Shown: one piece after another, positions 5,771 through 9,335 of the stretch
Position numbering within the stretch: the stretch's first letter is position 1
Layout of the letters: each line of letters opens with the position of its first letter
From: Acidobacteriota bacterium
Lineage (GTDB): Bacteria > Acidobacteriota > Terriglobia > Terriglobales > Acidobacteriaceae
Length of the DNA stretch: 9,335 nucleotides
Assembly: GCA_003224835.1 (NCBI GenBank)
Contig: QHZX01000060.1
Span: forward strand, 1-9,335
Reading direction: 5' to 3'
Notes under the pieces: model-generated
The model's input: the letters and a program-made list of their open reading frames with translations, nothing else
Told to the model about the DNA's origin: nothing
Database searches by the model: none
Program-made: the position numbers and the translations under genes

Positions 5771-8700
5771 TTGAACGAGTCTTTCTGGTTTGCGCGTCAC
5801 GCCAAGCCGCTGATATTCCTTATTGTCACGCTGGCGGTGCTGGGCGTTTATCTCGCCTTCACCATTCCAGTCGCCGTCTTTCCCACCACAAATTTTCCGC
5901 GAATTCTCATTGCGGCTGATAACGGCGTCATGCCGATTGACCAGATGATGGTCACCATCACGCGTCCCATTGAAGAAGCCGTGAACAGCGTACCCGGATT
6001 GCAAGAGGTGCGCTCGAATACCAGCCGCGGCTCGGCTGAGATCGATCTGTTTTTTGAGTGGAACGTGGACATGTTCCAGACGCTGCAATACGTCAACTCT
6101 GCTATTTCGCGCGTCCAGCCCGAGCTTCCGCCGACAGCTACGGTTGTTGCCAATCGAATGACCTTTGCCAGCTTCCCCATCATCGGGTACAGCATGACCT
6201 CGGACAAGGTGCCGCAGACCCAGCTTTGGGAGCTCGCGACCTACGAGTTGAAGCCGCGATTGAACCGGCTGAATGGCGTCGCCACGGTGATTGTTCAAGG
6301 AGGTCAGCAGCCGGAATTTCAAATCGAGCCTGATCCTACCAAGCTGCTCAGCGCCGGCGTCACTGTTACTGACATGCTTGACGCCGTCAAGCGCACCAAT
6401 CTGATCGATTCGCCCGGATTGTTCGAACGCAATCACCAGTTGGTGCTCGGATTGATCAGTGGCCAGGTGCGGACACCTGAGCAGCTTGCGGCAGTGGTGG
6501 TGAAGATAACGCCAGGCGGCGCGCCGGTTCGCATCGGCGATTTGGGCAAAGTGGTTCCCGGAGTGAAGCCGGTTTACACCATCATCACCGCTAACGGGAA
6601 ACCGGCAGTGCTGCTCAACATCAATCGCCAGCCGGAGAGCAATTCGCTGGACGTCGCAGACGAAGTACACGCGGCGCTGGCCGATATTACGAAGTCCCTT
6701 CCTCCAGGGGTTGAGGTTAAACCTTTTTATGATCAGTCGATCATCGTTAGCGGATCGATAAAAAGCGTTCGCGATGCCATCCTGCTCGGGCTGCTGCTGG
6801 CCTCGATCATCCTGGTGGTTTTTCTGCGTGACTGGGGGACTTCGGTAGTCGCTGGCCTGGTCATCCCTGTCACGATCCTGATCACTTTTATTGTGCTCAA
6901 GCTCCTCGGTCAAACTTTCAATTTAATGACGCTCGGCGGCTTGGCGGCTGCCGTCGGCCTGGTGATTGATGACGCGATTGTCGTCGTTGAAAACATTGTG
7001 CTGCATCGCGATGCCGGGCAGGGCAGGATACAAGCCATACGCAGCGCGCTCAGCGAAATCACGGTGCCATTGGTCGGATCAACCGTTACTCCCATAGTTG
7101 TGCTTTTGCCGCTGATTTCCATCACCGGGGTGTATGGGACTTTCTTCCGCGCCTTGGCCTTGACTCTCGGAGTATCGCTGTTCACCTCGCTTGCATTGGC
7201 GTTGACTTGGACTCCAACGTTGAGCAGCTTTCTGATTCGCAGGCGGCGCGACGGAAAGATTGAGGAAGAAGAAAACCGCGAAGAATCATTCGAACAGCTG
7301 TTGGCTGCAGAAGAAGCTTCAACCGGCAAGTTCTTTCACCGCATCATTGAGTTCCATCAGCGCTGGCTGCAGCGGGCTTTGCAGAAACCGTTGTGGCTGG
7401 CCGGCCTGACATTGTTATTGGTCGTCGCTTCTTACCTTTGTTTCCGCTTCACCGGCACCGATCTCTTGCCGGAGATGGACGAAGGCGGATTCACGTTGGA
7501 CTATTGGACTCCTGCCGGAGCCTCGCTTTCTGAAACCAATCGCATGATCACGCACATCGAGCAGATCATAAAATCGGTTCCCGAAGTTGAGAGCACCTCG
7601 CGCCGCACCGGCTCTGAACTTGGCCTTGCGGCAGTGACCGAAGCTAATCGCGGCGACATTCTGGTCAAGCTGAAGCAAAAGCGCAGCCGCGCCATCGACG
7701 ACATCATGGAAGACGTGCGCCAGAAGGCCAATGCTGAAGAGCCGGCGGTTCGCACCGAATTCATTCAGGTGTTGCAGGACATGATCGGCGATCTGACTGG
7801 AGAGCCTGAACCGGTGACCATCAAGCTGTTTTCAGAAGATCCAGTCCAGCTCGAGACCTGGGCGCCCAGAGTTGCAGCCGCGATCGCTTACGACGATAAA
7901 ACTCATAAAGGTGTTGAAGGCGTAGTCGATGTGCTCGACGGTTTGGAGAACACCATCAGCGGTCCGGCTGTGGAGTTCAAGGTCGATCCTGCAACCGCCG
8001 TGCGCGCAGGTTTTACGCCTGAGGAAGTCGCGACTGATGCTGCCGCGATCGTCGAGGGCGAGCCTGCGACTGACCCGGTGGTTTCAAACGATCGCCTGTA
8101 TACCGTGCGCGTGCGTTTTCCCGCGGAGAAGCGCGCATCACTCGAATCAATTTCAAATACCTTGCTGAGCAGCACGAGCGGCCATACCGCGACACTCGGA
8201 TCGCTGGCCAAGATTACCGAGCTTCCGCCGCAGACTGAAATCCATCGCGAAAATCTGCAGCGCGAAGTTTCAGTCACCGCGCGAACCGAAGGCACCGATC
8301 TCGGCAGCGCCATCCAGGGAGTACAAAAAGCAGTGAGCGCGCTGCACGTTCCACCAAGCATTCGGATCGAATACGGCGGAACTTACCAGCAGCAGCAGAA
8401 ATCTTTTCGTGATTTCGTATTCGTGCTGGCGCTGGCGATTGTGCTGGTTTTTATTGTGTTGCTGTTTGAGTTCCGCACATTTGCCGCACCGTTAGCAATT
8501 CTGGCCTCGGCGCTGCTGTCGACCTCGGGCGTTTTCATCGCCTTGCTGGTCACTGGCACCACTTTCAACGTGTCTTCATTTATGGGATTGGTGATGGTCG
8601 TCGGAATCGTGGCCAAGAACGGCATTCTGCTGCTCGATGCCGACGAAAAAATCCGCGGTACCGGAGCTTCTGCAGAAACCGCGATGCTGCAAGCCAGTCG

Positions 8701-8935
8701 TCGTCGTCTTCGTCCCATAACGATGACTGCTCTCGCAACAATGGCTGGAATGCTGCCGCTGGCATTCGCTCTTGGCGCTGGTTCGCAAATGTTGCAGCCG
8801 CTGGCCATAGCGGTCATCGGAGGAATTCTGATCTCCATGGTGCTGTCGCTGATCATCACTCCCGCGGTGCACTTTTATCTCAGCCACAAAGAGCAGAGCG
8901 AAAGGCCAGTGGAGGAGAGGGAGACAGTGGGATAA
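5771..8935 (+). CDS. RND-family efflux permease, inner-membrane proton antiporter (1054 aa, TTG start)
   Basis: This is the proton-driven pump subunit of the tripartite system; substrates are taken from the periplasm or membrane and passed to the channel. Architecture is classic: TM1 (about 12-31), a large periplasmic loop, TM2-TM6 (about 336-489), TM7 (about 540-557), a second loop, and TM8-TM12 (about 881-1036). The proton relay is present: Asp400-Asp401 in TM4 (GLVIDDAIVVVENI) and Lys949 in TM10 (GIVAKNGILLLD), equivalent to AcrB Asp407/Asp408 and Lys940. After TM6 there is a very acidic linker (EEEENREE, about 497-504). The loop after TM7 reads GTDLLPEMDEGG, closer to metal-type RND pumps than to AcrB, while the DD motif is drug-pump-like, so the substrate class cannot be set. 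Start: TTG at 5771 begins MNESFWFARHAKPLIF, the expected family N terminus, behind a GA-rich ribosome site (AAGAGGGAG). It ends the operon. Confidence 0.95.
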   Translation: MNESFWFARHAKPLIFLIVTLAVLGVYLAFTIPVAVFPTTNFPRILIAADNGVMPIDQMMVTITRPIEEAVNSVPGLQEVRSNTSRGSAEIDLFFEWNVDMFQTLQYVNSAISRVQPELPPTATVVANRMTFASFPIIGYSMTSDKVPQTQLWELATYELKPRLNRLNGVATVIVQGGQQPEFQIEPDPTKLLSAGVTVTDMLDAVKRTNLIDSPGLFERNHQLVLGLISGQVRTPEQLAAVVVKITPGGAPVRIGDLGKVVPGVKPVYTIITANGKPAVLLNINRQPESNSLDVADEVHAALADITKSLPPGVEVKPFYDQSIIVSGSIKSVRDAILLGLLLASIILVVFLRDWGTSVVAGLVIPVTILITFIVLKLLGQTFNLMTLGGLAAAVGLVIDDAIVVVENIVLHRDAGQGRIQAIRSALSEITVPLVGSTVTPIVVLLPLISITGVYGTFFRALALTLGVSLFTSLALALTWTPTLSSFLIRRRRDGKIEEEENREESFEQLLAAEEASTGKFFHRIIEFHQRWLQRALQKPLWLAGLTLLLVVASYLCFRFTGTDLLPEMDEGGFTLDYWTPAGASLSETNRMITHIEQIIKSVPEVESTSRRTGSELGLAAVTEANRGDILVKLKQKRSRAIDDIMEDVRQKANAEEPAVRTEFIQVLQDMIGDLTGEPEPVTIKLFSEDPVQLETWAPRVAAAIAYDDKTHKGVEGVVDVLDGLENTISGPAVEFKVDPATAVRAGFTPEEVATDAAAIVEGEPATDPVVSNDRLYTVRVRFPAEKRASLESISNTLLSSTSGHTATLGSLAKITELPPQTEIHRENLQREVSVTARTEGTDLGSAIQGVQKAVSALHVPPSIRIEYGGTYQQQQKSFRDFVFVLALAIVLVFIVLLFEFRTFAAPLAILASALLSTSGVFIALLVTGTTFNVSSFMGLVMVVGIVAKNGILLLDADEKIRGTGASAETAMLQASRRRLRPITMTALATMAGMLPLAFALGAGSQMLQPLAIAVIGGILISMVLSLIITPAVHFYLSHKEQSERPVEERETVG

Positions 8936-8944
8936 GCCGCGTCC

Positions 8945-8978
8945 GCCACTCCAGGCGGGGATCACGCGCGTGAGTGGC
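8945..8978. repeat. 7-bp inverted repeat after the efflux operon, possible terminator stem or REP-like element
   Basis: GCCACTC (8945-8951) and GAGTGGC (8972-8978) are perfect inverted arms around a 20-nt loop that itself contains the palindrome CACGCGCGTG (8963-8972, overlapping the right arm by one base). It begins 9 bp after the permease stop. There is no T-tract directly behind it, so it is a poor intrinsic terminator. A further TGAGTGG copy occurs at 9001-9007, 30 bp after the one at 8971-8977. Since the next gene is a REP-associated transposase, a REP/BIME-like element is an alternative reading. Confidence 0.4.
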
Positions 8979-9058
8979 CCATTCAAGCCCGCTTTTGGGT
9001 TGAGTGGGGATGTTCATACGTCACAGACACGGCCTAGATGACGAACTAGATTGTCCTC

Positions 9059-9335
9059 ATGCCTTGGGGACTAACGCGTTTTCACCACAGTGGGCAGAGT
9101 CATTTCGTCACATTCTGCTGTTATCACCGCCGCCGCTTGCTCATCACCAACGAAAGCCGCCGAATCTTCGAGTCAGCCTTGGAGCGAGTACGGCGCAAGT
9201 ACAGACTCTACGTTTATGGATACGTAGTCATGCCTGAGCATGTCCATCTCCTACTCAGCGAACCGCAGCAGGACCCGCTGGCGGACGCGCTGAAGTCGTT
9301 GAAGCAAGGAGTATCGCGGCGTTTGATTCGTGATA
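9059..9335 (+). CDS. REP-associated tyrosine transposase (Y1/HUH family), N-terminal 92 residues, cut by window end
   Basis: This family (RAYT, related to the IS200/IS605 TnpA) consists of single-strand DNA nucleases thought to act on REP palindromes. The frame opens with ATG at 9059 and stays open to the window edge. It reads MPWGLTRFHHSGQSHFVTFC, then RRRLLITNESRRIFESALE, then YVYGYVVMPEHVHLLLSEP. The last piece holds the HUH metal-binding motif, His61-Val-His63, in its typical 'MPEHVHLL' setting. The catalytic Tyr should lie beyond the window, so activity cannot be judged. The continuation (LADALKSLKQGVSRRLIRD) also fits the family. There is no strong ribosome site before the ATG. It follows the efflux operon by 123 bp on the same strand. 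RAYT genes are normally single-copy domesticated genes rather than ordinary mobile elements. No frameshift is visible in the part present. Confidence 0.88.
   Translation, partial: MPWGLTRFHHSGQSHFVTFCCYHRRRLLITNESRRIFESALERVRRKYRLYVYGYVVMPEHVHLLLSEPQQDPLADALKSLKQGVSRRLIRD

Noticed and set aside
5744..6913. Long minus-strand open frame (389 codons) opposite the RND permease
   Set aside because: It is antisense to the conserved 5' third of the permease, is rich in His, Arg, Asp and Gln in the manner of a shadow frame, and shows no domain.
9192..9222. CTACG/CGTAG inverted repeat
   Set aside because: It lies inside the transposase coding region across conserved codons and is most likely coincidental.
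9004..9237. Plus-strand 77-codon frame near the right edge
   Set aside because: It is out of frame with the REP-associated transposase that starts at 9059 and has no family features; the transposase frame carries the HUH motif.

Overview
The window looks like chromosomal DNA of an Acidobacteriota-like bacterium. This is an inference from gene content: a DUF2934 protein, a small CxxC hypothetical protein of a style I associate with acidobacterial genomes, a REP-associated transposase and a large RND efflux operon. GC content is moderately high and most of the sequence is coding. I found no RNA gene, CRISPR array, prophage or complete insertion sequence.

Left part, minus strand (1-2806): the window opens inside ccmF, the haem-ligation subunit of System I cytochrome c maturation; its first 300 codons are present and it runs off the left edge. 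Upstream of it lie a small DUF2934 protein (1099-1356), a textbook intrinsic terminator (1499-1523), a conserved-looking orphan protein (1603-2010, possibly from 2064), and two overlapping genes (2299-2574 and 2561-2806). Each of these two encodes little more than a LuxR/GerE helix-turn-helix.

Right part, plus strand (3070-8935): a tightly spaced three-gene operon encodes a complete tripartite RND efflux pump. It comprises a TolC-like outer-membrane channel, a lipoprotein periplasmic adaptor and a 1054-residue inner-membrane RND permease that begins with TTG. The operon is divergent from the two HTH-only regulators across a 263-bp gap that carries a near-palindrome and a 10-bp direct repeat with 30-bp period just before the tolC-like start. 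The simplest reading is that one or both small regulators control the pump, but that is inference.

Right edge (8936-9335): after the operon there is a 7-bp inverted repeat, then the first 92 codons of a REP-associated (Y1/HUH) tyrosine transposase, cut by the window end. Its coding frame is open to the end of the window.

Most of the window belongs to familiar families. The parts most worth a second look are the coupled pair of receiver-less LuxR HTH proteins facing an efflux operon, the repeat structure in the shared intergenic region, and the orphan CxxC protein. I did not find convincing evidence of an entirely new system.
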